The notes beneath the pieces were generated by a model. The model worked only from the letters and a program-made list of their open reading frames with translations. It was not told the origin of the DNA and made no database searches. Position numbers and translations under genes: made by a program. This document shows positions 33,376 to 42,091 of a stretch of DNA of 64,000 nucleotides, in pieces (the first letter of the stretch is position 1; every line of letters starts with the position of its first letter). Source of the DNA: Aneurinibacillus uraniidurans (GTDB lineage: Bacteria > Bacillota > Bacilli > Aneurinibacillales > Aneurinibacillaceae); assembly GCF_028471905.1 (NCBI RefSeq), contig NZ_CP116902.1:594501-658500 (forward strand), written 5' to 3'.

Positions 33376-34566
33376 ATGAAGATGAAGATGAAGAAATGGT
33401 TTGCACCTGTAATGGCAGCTTCGCTTGTTATGCTCAGTGCCTGTGGCGGTGGAGGGGGTCAGACGTCCACGAAAAGTCAGGAAACTTCAGGTAGTGCCTC
33501 GGATTCAATCAAAGTCGGGGCAGTATTTTCAATGACAGGTGCGAATAGCCCGCTTGGTGTGCCTGAGAAGCAGGCTGTAGAGATGTTGGTGAAAGAAATT
33601 AATAAAAACGGTGGGGTTAATAATAAGCCGTTGGAAGTTTTATTTGAGGATGACAAATCAGATAATACAGAAGCTGTGAAGGCGATGAAGAAGCTCGTGA
33701 CATCTGAACATGTAGTAGCGGTTCTCGGGTCTTCAGGCAGTGGCCCTTCTTTAGGAATGGCTGAATATGCTGCTGCACAAAAGGTACCGATGATTTCTAT
33801 GGCGGCAGCAAATAAAATTACGGATCCAGTTCGTGCTGGAATTTTTAAAACGCCGCATACAGATATTCATGGGACCAAACGTATCTATAAATACTTAAAA
33901 GAAAAAGGAATCAGCAAAGTAGCGGTGCTGTATGATAGCAATCCGTATGGAAGCGGTTGGGCTGTTCAATTGAAGAAATTTGCACCGGAGTATGGTATTA
34001 CGCTTGTAGCAGAAGAAAAGTATGGAACGAAAGATCCGTCTATGAGCTCCCAGTTAACGAAAATTAAAGGGACAGATGCACAAGCACTCATTATTGCAGG
34101 TACGAACCCTGGCCCAGCCACAATTGTAAAAGAAGCGAAGCAGCTAGGCATAAGCATTCCAATTATCAGTTCACACGGAAGCGCGAACGGTAAATTCATT
34201 GAGCTTGCTGGAGATGCTGCGAATGGTGTACTCCTTGTAGCAGGTAAAATGCTTGTATCCGATCAGATTAGTGACAGTGACCCACAGGCGAAGATTGTGA
34301 AGAAATTCGTAGCAGATTATAAGACTGCGTATAATACAAACGCTGATGGATTTGCTGGCTATGGATATGATGGCTTAAATATTCTCGTTGAAGCATTAAA
34401 AGCTGCAGGTGGAGACGCTACGAAGTTACCAGAAGCGTTAGAGAAAGTAAATTATGTTGGGGTAACAGGGGAATTCAAGTTTAGCCCACAGGATCATAAC
34501 GGCTTAAGTGAAGATAGTATGATTATGGTTCAAGTAAAAGATGGCAAGTTCCAGGTAGTGAAATAG
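33376..34566 (+). CDS. HAAT-type solute-binding lipoprotein, predicted aromatic-acid binder
   Basis: A 396-residue lipoprotein. Lipobox LSAC at about residues 20-23 followed by a GGGGG linker. The mature part is a Leu/Ile/Val-binding fold (IKVGAVFSMTGANSPLGVPE near 45-65; AVKAMKKLVTSEHVVAVLGS further on). This family also binds aromatic acids and urea. Its place at the end of a paa operon suggests phenylacetate as ligand. ATG 33376 follows AGGGGGTTTTAGG. Being the last gene allows separate mRNA stability, as often needed for abundant binding proteins. A terminator follows. Confidence 0.9.
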   Translation: MKMKMKKWFAPVMAASLVMLSACGGGGGQTSTKSQETSGSASDSIKVGAVFSMTGANSPLGVPEKQAVEMLVKEINKNGGVNNKPLEVLFEDDKSDNTEAVKAMKKLVTSEHVVAVLGSSGSGPSLGMAEYAAAQKVPMISMAAANKITDPVRAGIFKTPHTDIHGTKRIYKYLKEKGISKVAVLYDSNPYGSGWAVQLKKFAPEYGITLVAEEKYGTKDPSMSSQLTKIKGTDAQALIIAGTNPGPATIVKEAKQLGISIPIISSHGSANGKFIELAGDAANGVLLVAGKMLVSDQISDSDPQAKIVKKFVADYKTAYNTNADGFAGYGYDGLNILVEALKAAGGDATKLPEALEKVNYVGVTGEFKFSPQDHNGLSEDSMIMVQVKDGKFQVVK

Positions 34567-34572
34567 TTTTTG

Positions 34573-34606
34573 AGAGGGGGCGCCTCATTAGCCCCTTCTT
34601 TTTTTG
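34573..34606 (+). terminator. Terminator of the first phenylacetate operon
   Basis: GAGGGGGC pairs with GCCCCTTC around a 9-base loop, followed by TTTTTTT. Confidence 0.8.
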
Positions 34607-34621
34607 AATTAACAAAATTTA

Positions 34622-34662
34622 TTGACAGATATATATAACGGTATGTTATTATAACGTTATAA
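34622..34662 (+). promoter_or_regulatory. Promoter and AACGTT operator of the paaA operon
   Basis: TTGACA (34622-34627) is followed after 19 bases by TATTAT (34647-34652). The perfect 14-base palindrome TTATAACGTTATAA (34649-34662) overlaps the -10 region, and ATAAC-n5-GTTAT lies just before it (34634-34648). This position suits a repressor. The ATAACGTTAT core recurs at 23844-23853 before the first paa operon. Confidence 0.65.
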
Positions 34663-34741
34663 AAACGTAATACAAAATAGTTCGTGATCACGTAGCTATT
34701 TATGTAACGAAACGTAAACATGCTAGAGAGGGGAATGTACG

Positions 34742-35740
34742 ATGGGAAAAGCCGCTGAGCAAACAGGGTTGGTAACAGCGCAGGATGAAAATAAAAAGTA
34801 TGAAGAGTTTCTAGCTAAGATTGAACGGGACGAGAAGATCGAGGCAGATGATTGGATGCCAGAAGATTACCGTACGCAGTTAATCAAACTCATTGCTATG
34901 CATGGCATCAGCGAAATTATGGGAGCGTTTCCAGAGAAGGAATGGGTTCCGAGAACACCAACATTAAAAAGAAAGCTTTCGCTTATGGCTAAAGTACAGG
35001 ATGAGGTTGGACATGGACAGTTGCTGCTGCGCGTCGCGGAAGACCTGATGAAGCCGCTCGGCAAAACACGAGAAGATTTGCTAAATGATCTATACGCCGG
35101 TCGCCTGAAATTCCATAACGTATTCCATATGCAAACAGTAAGCTGGGCAGACGCTGCACTAATCGGCTGGCTTGTTGACGGAGCTGCGATTGTTACTCAA
35201 AAAATGCTCGCGCATTCCTCATACGCTCCGTACGTACGGGCGCTGAAACGAATCATCATGGAAGAACGCTTCCATGCGTATCACGGTGAAGATATGGTAA
35301 TCGCACTCGGGGATGGCACACCGGTTCAACGTGAAATGATGCAGGATGCACTGAACCGCTGGTGGCCAGCACTGCTCATGTTCTTCGGTCCACCAGAAGA
35401 CGGCCCGATCGAGAGCAATCAGAACCTTAACATTCGTTATAAAATCAGAAGCAAAACAAACGAAGAATTACGACAAGAATTCCTTGGTAAATACGTTCCG
35501 CAAATTCGTGCACTTGGACTTAGCGTTCCAGATGAGAGCATTTACTATGATGAAGCGAAGCAACAATGGGTATATACACATCCAGACTATAACTATCTGA
35601 AAAATGTAATCGCTAAAAATCAAGGTCCACGTTCTCAAAACCGTCTCAAGCTGCGGAAGATCGGATTTGATAATAACGCTTGGGTTAGAGAAGCGCTGCT
35701 CCATAAGCAACAAGCAGTAGCCAATGAAAGAGGGGTGTAA
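34742..35740 (+). CDS. paaA: Phenylacetyl-CoA 1,2-epoxidase catalytic subunit
   Basis: A 332-residue diiron oxygenase subunit. PaaA with PaaC, PaaB and a reductase epoxidises the aromatic ring of phenylacetyl-CoA. Iron-ligand motifs are visible: DEVGHGQ (about 82-88) and EERFHAYHGED (about 176-186), the two ExxH pairs of the four-helix bundle. The CoA-binding C-terminal region YKIRSKTNEELRQEFLGKYV is conserved. The start has GAGAGGGGAATGTACG before ATG. It is first in paaABCD-aldehyde dehydrogenase, with 3 bases to paaB. No paaE reductase is linked. Confidence 0.96.
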   Translation: MGKAAEQTGLVTAQDENKKYEEFLAKIERDEKIEADDWMPEDYRTQLIKLIAMHGISEIMGAFPEKEWVPRTPTLKRKLSLMAKVQDEVGHGQLLLRVAEDLMKPLGKTREDLLNDLYAGRLKFHNVFHMQTVSWADAALIGWLVDGAAIVTQKMLAHSSYAPYVRALKRIIMEERFHAYHGEDMVIALGDGTPVQREMMQDALNRWWPALLMFFGPPEDGPIESNQNLNIRYKIRSKTNEELRQEFLGKYVPQIRALGLSVPDESIYYDEAKQQWVYTHPDYNYLKNVIAKNQGPRSQNRLKLRKIGFDNNAWVREALLHKQQAVANERGV

Positions 35741-35743
35741 TTC

Positions 35744-36076
35744 ATGAGCACACTTGATGCCAAAGATTATGATGTATATGAAGTATTCAGTCAGAAAGAG
35801 TTAACAGCGAAATTTGAAAGCCAGTTTAGCTTGCTTGCTCCTACACCTGAAATCGCGTTGAGCATGGCACAAGACAACTTCATGCGTCGGGAAGAAGTTC
35901 CGGCTAACATTTTTGTCGTAAAAAGAGATCACATGCATTTCGTATCACCGGAAGAGCGCCAAGCTTTCGAGCGAATTGATAATAAAGACTATCGTCAGCC
36001 AGCCCATTATGGATACATTCCATCAAGATGGAGAGAATTGGCCGCGAAAAATAATACGAGTATATCGGTTGAGTAG
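35744..36076 (+). CDS. paaB: Phenylacetyl-CoA epoxidase subunit PaaB
   Basis: A 110-residue small protein. It begins with the PaaB pattern YDVYEVFSQKELTAKFESQF and APTPEIALSMAQDNFMRREE, and ends with the partly variable GYIPSRWRELAAKNN. PaaB bridges PaaAC heterodimers into the larger epoxidase assembly. The gene lies between paaA and paaC, as in all known clusters. ATG follows GAGGGGTGTAATTC at the end of paaA, so translation is probably coupled. Confidence 0.95.
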   Translation: MSTLDAKDYDVYEVFSQKELTAKFESQFSLLAPTPEIALSMAQDNFMRREEVPANIFVVKRDHMHFVSPEERQAFERIDNKDYRQPAHYGYIPSRWRELAAKNNTSISVE

Positions 36077-36095
36077 ATAAGGAGGGAATCGGATC

Positions 36096-36923
36096 GTGAC
36101 GAAACAATACAACACACCAGAAGAAGCGAAGCAGGATCAACAATTCTGTGAGGCGCTCGTTGAACTGATGTACCAATTAGCTGATGACGATTTAATGATG
36201 AGCCACCGCGGCTCAGAATGGTTGGGCCTATGCCCGCATATTGAAGAAGACGTGGCATTTTCTTCGATTACACAAGATACGATGGGCCATGCGGCGATGT
36301 ATTATCAAATGCTAGAAGAGCTTGGAATGGGCAAGGCAGACGATCTTGCCCACTTGCGACAGCCGCAAGAATACAAAAGTGCCATTCTTGTAGAACGTGT
36401 GAACGGTGAAGGGGACTATATGGAAAACCCGGACTACGATTGGGGATATGCCATTGCCCGTAATTACACATATGAAACGTTCAAAAAAATCAGACTTGAT
36501 GTATTGGAAGCGTCTCCATATGCACCGCTTGCAGATGCAGCGAAGAAAATCAAACGAGAGCAGTTTTATCATCTGTACCACTGGGGAGTGTGGTTGAACC
36601 AGTTATCAGACAGCACGGACGTAGCGCAAACACGTTTGAATGCAGCATTTGCAAAAACATGGGAAGATGTAGACTCATTGTTTGATCTTGGACCGAAAGC
36701 AGATGCACTTGTGCAGGCGGGTCTCGTACCATCTGGCGATGAGCTGCGTACAACATTCTTGAACACAATGAAGGAAAAGCTGGCAGGCTATAATCTGGCT
36801 TGGCCAGGTGAACCAACTCCGGTTGGGGAGAGCGGACGGGATGGCTTACATTCGGAAGCGTTTGTGGACGCCCTTGCTCAATTAAGCGAAGTATACAAAC
36901 TGGCTCCACAGGCTAACTGGTAA
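36096..36923 (+). CDS. paaC: Phenylacetyl-CoA epoxidase structural subunit PaaC
   Basis: A 275-residue helical-bundle protein related to PaaA but without a full iron site. It contains DDDLMMSHRGSEWLGLCPHI and QDTMGHAAMYYQMLEELG near residues 30-75 and REQFYHLYHWGVWLNQL near 155. PaaC stabilises PaaA and completes the heterodimer. GTG start at 36096 follows AAGGAGGGAATCGGATC. Only 19 bases separate it from paaB. Confidence 0.95.
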   Translation: MTKQYNTPEEAKQDQQFCEALVELMYQLADDDLMMSHRGSEWLGLCPHIEEDVAFSSITQDTMGHAAMYYQMLEELGMGKADDLAHLRQPQEYKSAILVERVNGEGDYMENPDYDWGYAIARNYTYETFKKIRLDVLEASPYAPLADAAKKIKREQFYHLYHWGVWLNQLSDSTDVAQTRLNAAFAKTWEDVDSLFDLGPKADALVQAGLVPSGDELRTTFLNTMKEKLAGYNLAWPGEPTPVGESGRDGLHSEAFVDALAQLSEVYKLAPQANW

Positions 36924-36939
36924 GAAGGAGGAGATCGCG

Positions 36940-37428
36940 ATGCAAGAAACTTTTAACTCTCTTGAACAGAAAGTATGGGATAAGCTGCAACAAGTAACAG
37001 ATCCGGAGATCACATCGGTCAGTCTAGTTGAGATGGGAATGATTGATGGGGTTCAGGTAGATGGAGAAATCGCAACGGTGCGGCTGATTCCGACATTTGT
37101 CGGATGTCCTGCGCTTACGATGATGGAGAGCGATATCACCAAAGCCGTATCGGAACTCGAAGAGATTGCAGAAGTAAACGTGATCTTTACAAAAAATCCT
37201 ATCTGGACTTCTGATCGGATTACGGCGGAAGGAAGAGAGAAGTTAAAAGAAGTCGGCATCGCTCCTCCGCCGCTTGAAGCTAAACAGGAAGGTGTCTGGG
37301 AGATCGAATGTCCGTACTGCGGCTCTCCCCGCACTGTACTGGATAACATATTCGGACCGACAGCCTGTCGAAGCATTTTCTACTGCAGCACATGTAAAAA
37401 TCCGTTTGAGGCGATTAAACCGGTATAG
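36940..37428 (+). CDS. paaD: Phenylacetyl-CoA epoxidase maturation factor PaaD
   Basis: A 162-residue protein with an N-terminal MIP18/DUF59 domain (VTDPEITSVSLVEMGMIDGV, and FVGCPALTMMESDI with its conserved Cys) and a C-terminal zinc-ribbon-like tail with CPYCGSP and CSTCKNPFEA. PaaD is thought to help assemble the metal centres of the epoxidase. The conserved FGPTACRSIFYC run before the last cysteine pair is typical. ATG at 36940 follows AAGGAGGAGATCGCG. Confidence 0.95.
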   Translation: MQETFNSLEQKVWDKLQQVTDPEITSVSLVEMGMIDGVQVDGEIATVRLIPTFVGCPALTMMESDITKAVSELEEIAEVNVIFTKNPIWTSDRITAEGREKLKEVGIAPPPLEAKQEGVWEIECPYCGSPRTVLDNIFGPTACRSIFYCSTCKNPFEAIKPV

Positions 37429-37447
37429 ATGAGGAGAGGAACTTACG

Positions 37448-38890
37448 ATGACAGACAGCAAAAAAATGTATATTAACGGCGAATGGATCGAAGCAGAAAG
37501 CGGAGAAACACTTGAAATCACGAATCCGGCTAACGGTGAAGTAGTTGGAACAATCAGCTATGGCGATGCTCGTGATGCGAACAAAGCGATTGCAGCCGCT
37601 CATGAAGCGTTTAAAAGCTGGTCACAGGCTGCGGCTCGCGAACGTTCTAAATACTTATACAATCTGTATGAATTAGTACGCAAAAATCGTGATGAGCTGG
37701 CAGGACTTATTTCAGCAGAAATGGGTAAGCCGCTTGGTGAAGCGAAATTTGAAGTGCTTGGCGCAGCCGATAATTTTATGTGGTACGCTGAAGAAGCGAA
37801 GCGCGTATACGGAGAAACGATTCCTTCATCTGCGCCTAACAAACGATTGATGGTGATGAAGCAGCCGGTAGGGGTTGTAGCAGCGATCACGCCGTGGAAC
37901 TTCCCGGTTAACATGGTGGCCCGTAAAATCGCACCGGCACTTGCAGTTGGATGTACAGTTGTATTAAAGCCAGCTGAAAAAGCACCGTTAAGCACGATTC
38001 GGATGTTTGAATTGATCGAGGAAGCTGGTTTTCCGAAGGGCGTAGCGAACCTGGTAACAGGTGATGCAAGCTCAATTGGGAAAGAGATTGTCGACAATCC
38101 AAAAGTAGCGAAAATTACGTTTACAGGTTCTACAAGAGTGGGTAAGCTTCTGATGGAAGGTGCGGCTGCTCAAGTAAAACGTATCAGTATGGAATTGGGC
38201 GGACATGCACCGTTTATCGTGTTTGAAGATGCAGATCTTGATGCGGCTGTTAAAGGCCTGTTCGAGAGCAAGTATCGGAATGCTGGACAGATGTGCATTT
38301 GTACAAATCGTCTGTACGTTCATGAGTCGATTGTCGAAGCGTTCACAGCAAAACTGGTTGAGCGCCTACAGAATACAAAAGTGGGCGATGGACGTGTCAA
38401 AGGCGTAGAAATTGGTCCGCTGGTCGATGAAACAGCTCTTACAAGTGTACTCGGACAAATCGAGGACGCGAAAGGAAAAGGCGGCTGCATCGCATTTGGT
38501 GGAAATCGTCTGACAGAAGGCGAATACAGCAAAGGCTTCTTCATCGAACCGACAGTGATTACAGATGTAACGCCAGAGATGAACATTTATTCTCAGGAAA
38601 CGTTCGGTCCAGTTGTGCCGATCATTCCATTCCAGGATGAAGCATCTGTTCTTGCGATGGCAAATGACTCAATCTACGGCCTGGCAGCGTATGTGTATAC
38701 GCAAAACAACGCTCGCTGCTTCCGGATGGCAGAAGGCCTGGAGTATGGTATCGTTGGAGTAAATGATGGTTCACCGACCCAAACACAGGCTCCATTTGGG
38801 GGATACAAACAGAGCGGAATTGGTCGTGAAGGTGGACATTACGCACTGGATGGATTCCTCGAAACCAAATTCGTTTCTTTCGGTGTATAA
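37448..38890 (+). CDS. NAD(P)-dependent aldehyde dehydrogenase, possible PaaZ substitute
   Basis: A 480-residue aldehyde dehydrogenase of the succinate-semialdehyde/lactaldehyde group. Visible motifs: ITPWNFPVNMVARKIAPALA (about 140-159), the cofactor loop FTGSTRVGK, the general base in LELGGHAPFIV-type MELGGHAPFI, and the nucleophile in GQMCICTNRLYV. The ending GGYKQSGIGREGG is typical. In other bacteria the ring-cleaved semialdehyde is oxidised by the ALDH half of fused PaaZ. This protein has no hydratase domain, so it could replace only the ALDH half; that is inference from its place after paaD. ATG 37448 follows GAGGAGAGG. Confidence 0.88.
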   Translation: MTDSKKMYINGEWIEAESGETLEITNPANGEVVGTISYGDARDANKAIAAAHEAFKSWSQAAARERSKYLYNLYELVRKNRDELAGLISAEMGKPLGEAKFEVLGAADNFMWYAEEAKRVYGETIPSSAPNKRLMVMKQPVGVVAAITPWNFPVNMVARKIAPALAVGCTVVLKPAEKAPLSTIRMFELIEEAGFPKGVANLVTGDASSIGKEIVDNPKVAKITFTGSTRVGKLLMEGAAAQVKRISMELGGHAPFIVFEDADLDAAVKGLFESKYRNAGQMCICTNRLYVHESIVEAFTAKLVERLQNTKVGDGRVKGVEIGPLVDETALTSVLGQIEDAKGKGGCIAFGGNRLTEGEYSKGFFIEPTVITDVTPEMNIYSQETFGPVVPIIPFQDEASVLAMANDSIYGLAAYVYTQNNARCFRMAEGLEYGIVGVNDGSPTQTQAPFGGYKQSGIGREGGHYALDGFLETKFVSFGV

Positions 38891-38905
38891 GTAGTTGAGA
38901 ATAAC

Positions 38906-38940
38906 AAAAAGCCTGCGGCGTAAATAGCTGCAGGCTTTTG
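38906..38940. terminator. Terminator shared by the paa operon and the YcdB gene
   Basis: AAAAAGCCTGC pairs with GCAGGCTTTT around a 13-base loop. T-runs are present on both strands, so it can end both convergent transcripts. Confidence 0.85.
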
Positions 38941-38946
38941 CTGTGT

Positions 38947-40665
38947 CTACTCTTCGTCATACGGCTCAATCGGAATCCTTACATAGTTACCCGTAAACGC
39001 ATCGACATAATCGTCTGTATTTCCAGAACGTTCCCATGTGTATGTCAGAATAGGAGCGGGACCCGGTTGATCAAAGTAGGATGGCCAGAGATATTCCAGC
39101 TTTAGCTTGTTGTTTTGCAGGAAGGATTCAGCTGCTTTTTCTTTTGACACAATCCCTTCTGGGGCGGGAAGAGAGAGCTTCTCTTGATACGGAGCAAGCG
39201 AAAAGTTGGTGATTTTTCCGGTTGCTGCATCGACGGTTACACTGTATGAACGGCCCATGACCGGGATACCTTCATAGCGTTCCTGGAACCAAAAATAATG
39301 TTTTTGCTGTTCATTTTCCGAAAATGTAGGGGCTTTCTCCTTGTCCACCCAGGCTGGAGGTTGTTCCCTTTCAAATGTATGATATTGAACCTCTAGCTCC
39401 TTGGCGGTAGGACCTGCATATTTTTCGATGAATGTAAGTGCTGTTGCGAAAGCCTCTTCCTTGCTGACCGTTGCCGGGCGATTGTTTTCTTGATTTATAT
39501 CTAGGCTTGCATCCGTAATCAAGCCGCTTGTTTGGTCGATATTTACGTTAATGCCAGAGCCTTTTTGATCGCTCCAGAAATAGTGAGAGTATGGAGATGA
39601 TTCTCTGCTGGTAAAGGTGGACCCATCGTGCTTTTGCAGTTGCATCTGGCTAAAGTCGAAGTTGAACAGATTGCCCAATACTTCTGCCGCTTCTTGTTCT
39701 GAATGGGCGATTAGTTTATTTCCTTGCGGTTTGATTTGCACGACCTTCCACGGGACAGCAGAGCCAGAATTTTGTTTAAGTTCTTCTCCTGTCATGCCGT
39801 GAATTGGCTTACCGGTTTGAGCATTGAAAGGGCCGTATACATTCAAGTCATAGCGCAGCGCTGGCTTTGCTTCCTGGATTTCTTTCAGGTAATTGCCATA
39901 TCTCTCCGGTTGTTTCTCCACATACTGGAGCATAAGGCTATCCGCAGTAATGAGCTGTTTTTTCATATCATCCGCAGCACGAACGGCAATAGCTGGAGTT
40001 GATATGTTTTTTAGATTGGGCACATTGAATTCTCCCCCTACAATACGCCCTGCACTATCTACCTTTATCTGAACAAAGTTAAAGCCAGAAACCGGGATAT
40101 TGTTAAGTATAACCGGGAATTCAGCATAACGGTATGACCAGGTAATAGGTTTTTGGTCGCTGTCATATGTTATGGATCCGCTGCTACGTGACGTAGGTGT
40201 ACCGAATTGTTTTCGTTCTTCAGCGCCCAGCCAGCTGATAAGGAACTGCTCCGCTTTTTCTTTTGCTAATCTAGTGGTCGGCAGTTTTTCCGAGGTCCAT
40301 TCTTTCATTTGAATACTGAATGAAAGAAGCTCCCCTGTTTTCATATCGAATGTAAGATTTCCACTAGAAGAGATTGGATGTTCCTTCAACGACGTTTCAT
40401 CAGTAGGTGTGTCTGTAAGAAAGACGGAAAATGTTTTGTTTGTCTCATCCGGCGCACCCGAATGAATGTGCAGTTGTTTAAAGGCCGGTTGCAATTCAAA
40501 AAGCTTAGTCATCGTTTTTTGAATCGCTGGAGGAATCGGCGCGACTTCTGGAATGACGGCTGCTTGTTCAACAGCAGCCGTCGCGTTTCCTTGTTCTGCG
40601 GCAAGAACTGTTCCTGTCGGGAGCAGCATAGCTGTCAGAAGCAGAGTGGTGAATGAGCGTTTCAT
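38947..40665 (-). CDS. Secreted YcdB/YcdC repeat (PepSY-like) protein
   Basis: A 572-residue exported protein. Signal peptide 1-22 (ends TVLA). The rest contains repeated YcdB/YcdC-type PepSY-like modules: LAKEKAEQFLISWLG near 130, VSKEEAFATALTFIEKYAG near 400 and VSKEKAAESFLQNNKLKLEY near 515, with strand segments such as YFWFQERYEGIPVMGRSYSV between them. Such proteins are wall- or membrane-surface proteins of Bacillales with unknown biochemical role; PepSY modules often inhibit peptidases. GGGGAGATATA precedes the ATG. It is a single gene. Confidence 0.83.
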   Translation of the reverse strand: MKRSFTTLLLTAMLLPTGTVLAAEQGNATAAVEQAAVIPEVAPIPPAIQKTMTKLFELQPAFKQLHIHSGAPDETNKTFSVFLTDTPTDETSLKEHPISSSGNLTFDMKTGELLSFSIQMKEWTSEKLPTTRLAKEKAEQFLISWLGAEERKQFGTPTSRSSGSITYDSDQKPITWSYRYAEFPVILNNIPVSGFNFVQIKVDSAGRIVGGEFNVPNLKNISTPAIAVRAADDMKKQLITADSLMLQYVEKQPERYGNYLKEIQEAKPALRYDLNVYGPFNAQTGKPIHGMTGEELKQNSGSAVPWKVVQIKPQGNKLIAHSEQEAAEVLGNLFNFDFSQMQLQKHDGSTFTSRESSPYSHYFWSDQKGSGINVNIDQTSGLITDASLDINQENNRPATVSKEEAFATALTFIEKYAGPTAKELEVQYHTFEREQPPAWVDKEKAPTFSENEQQKHYFWFQERYEGIPVMGRSYSVTVDAATGKITNFSLAPYQEKLSLPAPEGIVSKEKAAESFLQNNKLKLEYLWPSYFDQPGPAPILTYTWERSGNTDDYVDAFTGNYVRIPIEPYDEE

Positions 40666-40750
40666 TATATCTCCCCTTTATGATGTGAAAAATTACAATA
40701 TATTACCATCATACAAGGGAATAACATGATTTCAATAGTATTTCGAAAAT

Positions 40751-41968
40751 TTATACAGTTATATTAGACATCAGTCCAGCCCTGCTCGACTCAGCTCGTT
40801 CGATGCCGTACATTTTCCATGCACACCAGCCGGTTAATACGAGAATCATCAGCGAGCCAAGCACGACACCATTCCAACCGAAGAATTTATAGAACAGACC
40901 GAGATAGAAGCTGCCGATGCTGCCACCTAGATAGTAGGACAACAAATATAGACTTGATGCACTCGCTTTTGCAAACGTTGCATGTGTACTTACCCACGAG
41001 CTGGCTGCTGAGTGAGCGAAGAAAAAACCAAAGCTGATAAGCAGAAGCCCTACCCCGATGATCCACAGATTTTGCACAAGTGTCGCGGCAATACCTGCTC
41101 CCATCATGACGATGCCGATGGCAATACATACAGATTGCGGCATGATTTTCGCCACTTTGCCCGACAATGTAGAGCTGAATGTGCCTGCTAGATAGGTGAG
41201 AAACAGTAGACTCACAATCGAAGTAGGCAGATTGAATGGGGCGCTGTTCAACACATACGTGATGTAGTTATAGATCCCGATGAAAACAAAGAAATGAAAG
41301 CCACCAATCGCATAAGCGAAGCGTAAGGAGCGATTATCCAGGTGACGGCGAAAATCTCTAAAGGCTACTTTCCAGTCGAGCGGCTTGCTTTGGAAGTGCG
41401 TTGAGCGCGGCAGCAGCCAGGCGAAGGAGATCACACACAGGAAGCTGAGTGCACTCATTACAATAAACGCCCAGTGCCAGCCAGCAAAATCGGTAACGAA
41501 GCCAGAGACCATGCGACCAGAGAGCCCGCCGATTGTATTGCCGCTGATGTAAATCCCAACTGCGGTTGTTAACGCTTTGGAATCGAACTCTTCACTAATG
41601 TAGGCAATCGCAATCGCTGGCAGCCCGGCGAGGAAGAATCCTTCTATCATACGCAGAATGAGCAAGGTCGAGAAATTTGGAACAAATGCTGTTAGAAGTG
41701 CGATTACTGCTACGCCGAGCATCGTCCCGAACATAATATTTTTCCGTCCAATCGCATCTGATAGCGGGCCGTAAAATAAAAGGGACAGCGCGAGTGCGAG
41801 AATCGTAACGGAAACCGACAGGCTAGATAGTAACGGAGAAAGGTTAAATTCCTCCGTGAAAATTGGCAGTAGTGGTTGTGTGAAATAAATATTAGCAAAT
41901 GTTACAAAAGAAGCAATGGTGAGAGCGGCGGTTGCACGCCAGAAAGGCCGAGTTCCTGCCTGGATCAT
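40751..41968 (-). CDS. MFS transporter (YnfM/arabinose-efflux-like)
   Basis: A 405-residue major facilitator with 12 predicted transmembrane helices. Signature parts are TQPLLPIFTEEFNLSPLLSS near TM1, FYGPLSDAIGRKNIMFGTML (the loop 2-3 motif), and FLAGLPAIAIAYISEEF near TM4. The group includes YnfM-like exporters of small molecules. The divergent LysR gene across a 123-base gap is probably its regulator, a common arrangement. The ribosome site is weak (GGAAAGAAGATG). The substrate is unknown. Confidence 0.9.
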   Translation of the reverse strand: MIQAGTRPFWRATAALTIASFVTFANIYFTQPLLPIFTEEFNLSPLLSSLSVSVTILALALSLLFYGPLSDAIGRKNIMFGTMLGVAVIALLTAFVPNFSTLLILRMIEGFFLAGLPAIAIAYISEEFDSKALTTAVGIYISGNTIGGLSGRMVSGFVTDFAGWHWAFIVMSALSFLCVISFAWLLPRSTHFQSKPLDWKVAFRDFRRHLDNRSLRFAYAIGGFHFFVFIGIYNYITYVLNSAPFNLPTSIVSLLFLTYLAGTFSSTLSGKVAKIMPQSVCIAIGIVMMGAGIAATLVQNLWIIGVGLLLISFGFFFAHSAASSWVSTHATFAKASASSLYLLSYYLGGSIGSFYLGLFYKFFGWNGVVLGSLMILVLTGWCAWKMYGIERAESSRAGLMSNITV

Positions 41969-42091
41969 GAAGAATCATCTTCTTTCCGAATAAGTTTTTG
42001 TAAGGCTATCGTAGCATGGTATTATGAATGAATAAAATATATTGTTTTCATTATAACGATAACTTTTTGGAATGATTATGAGGGAGGGGCA

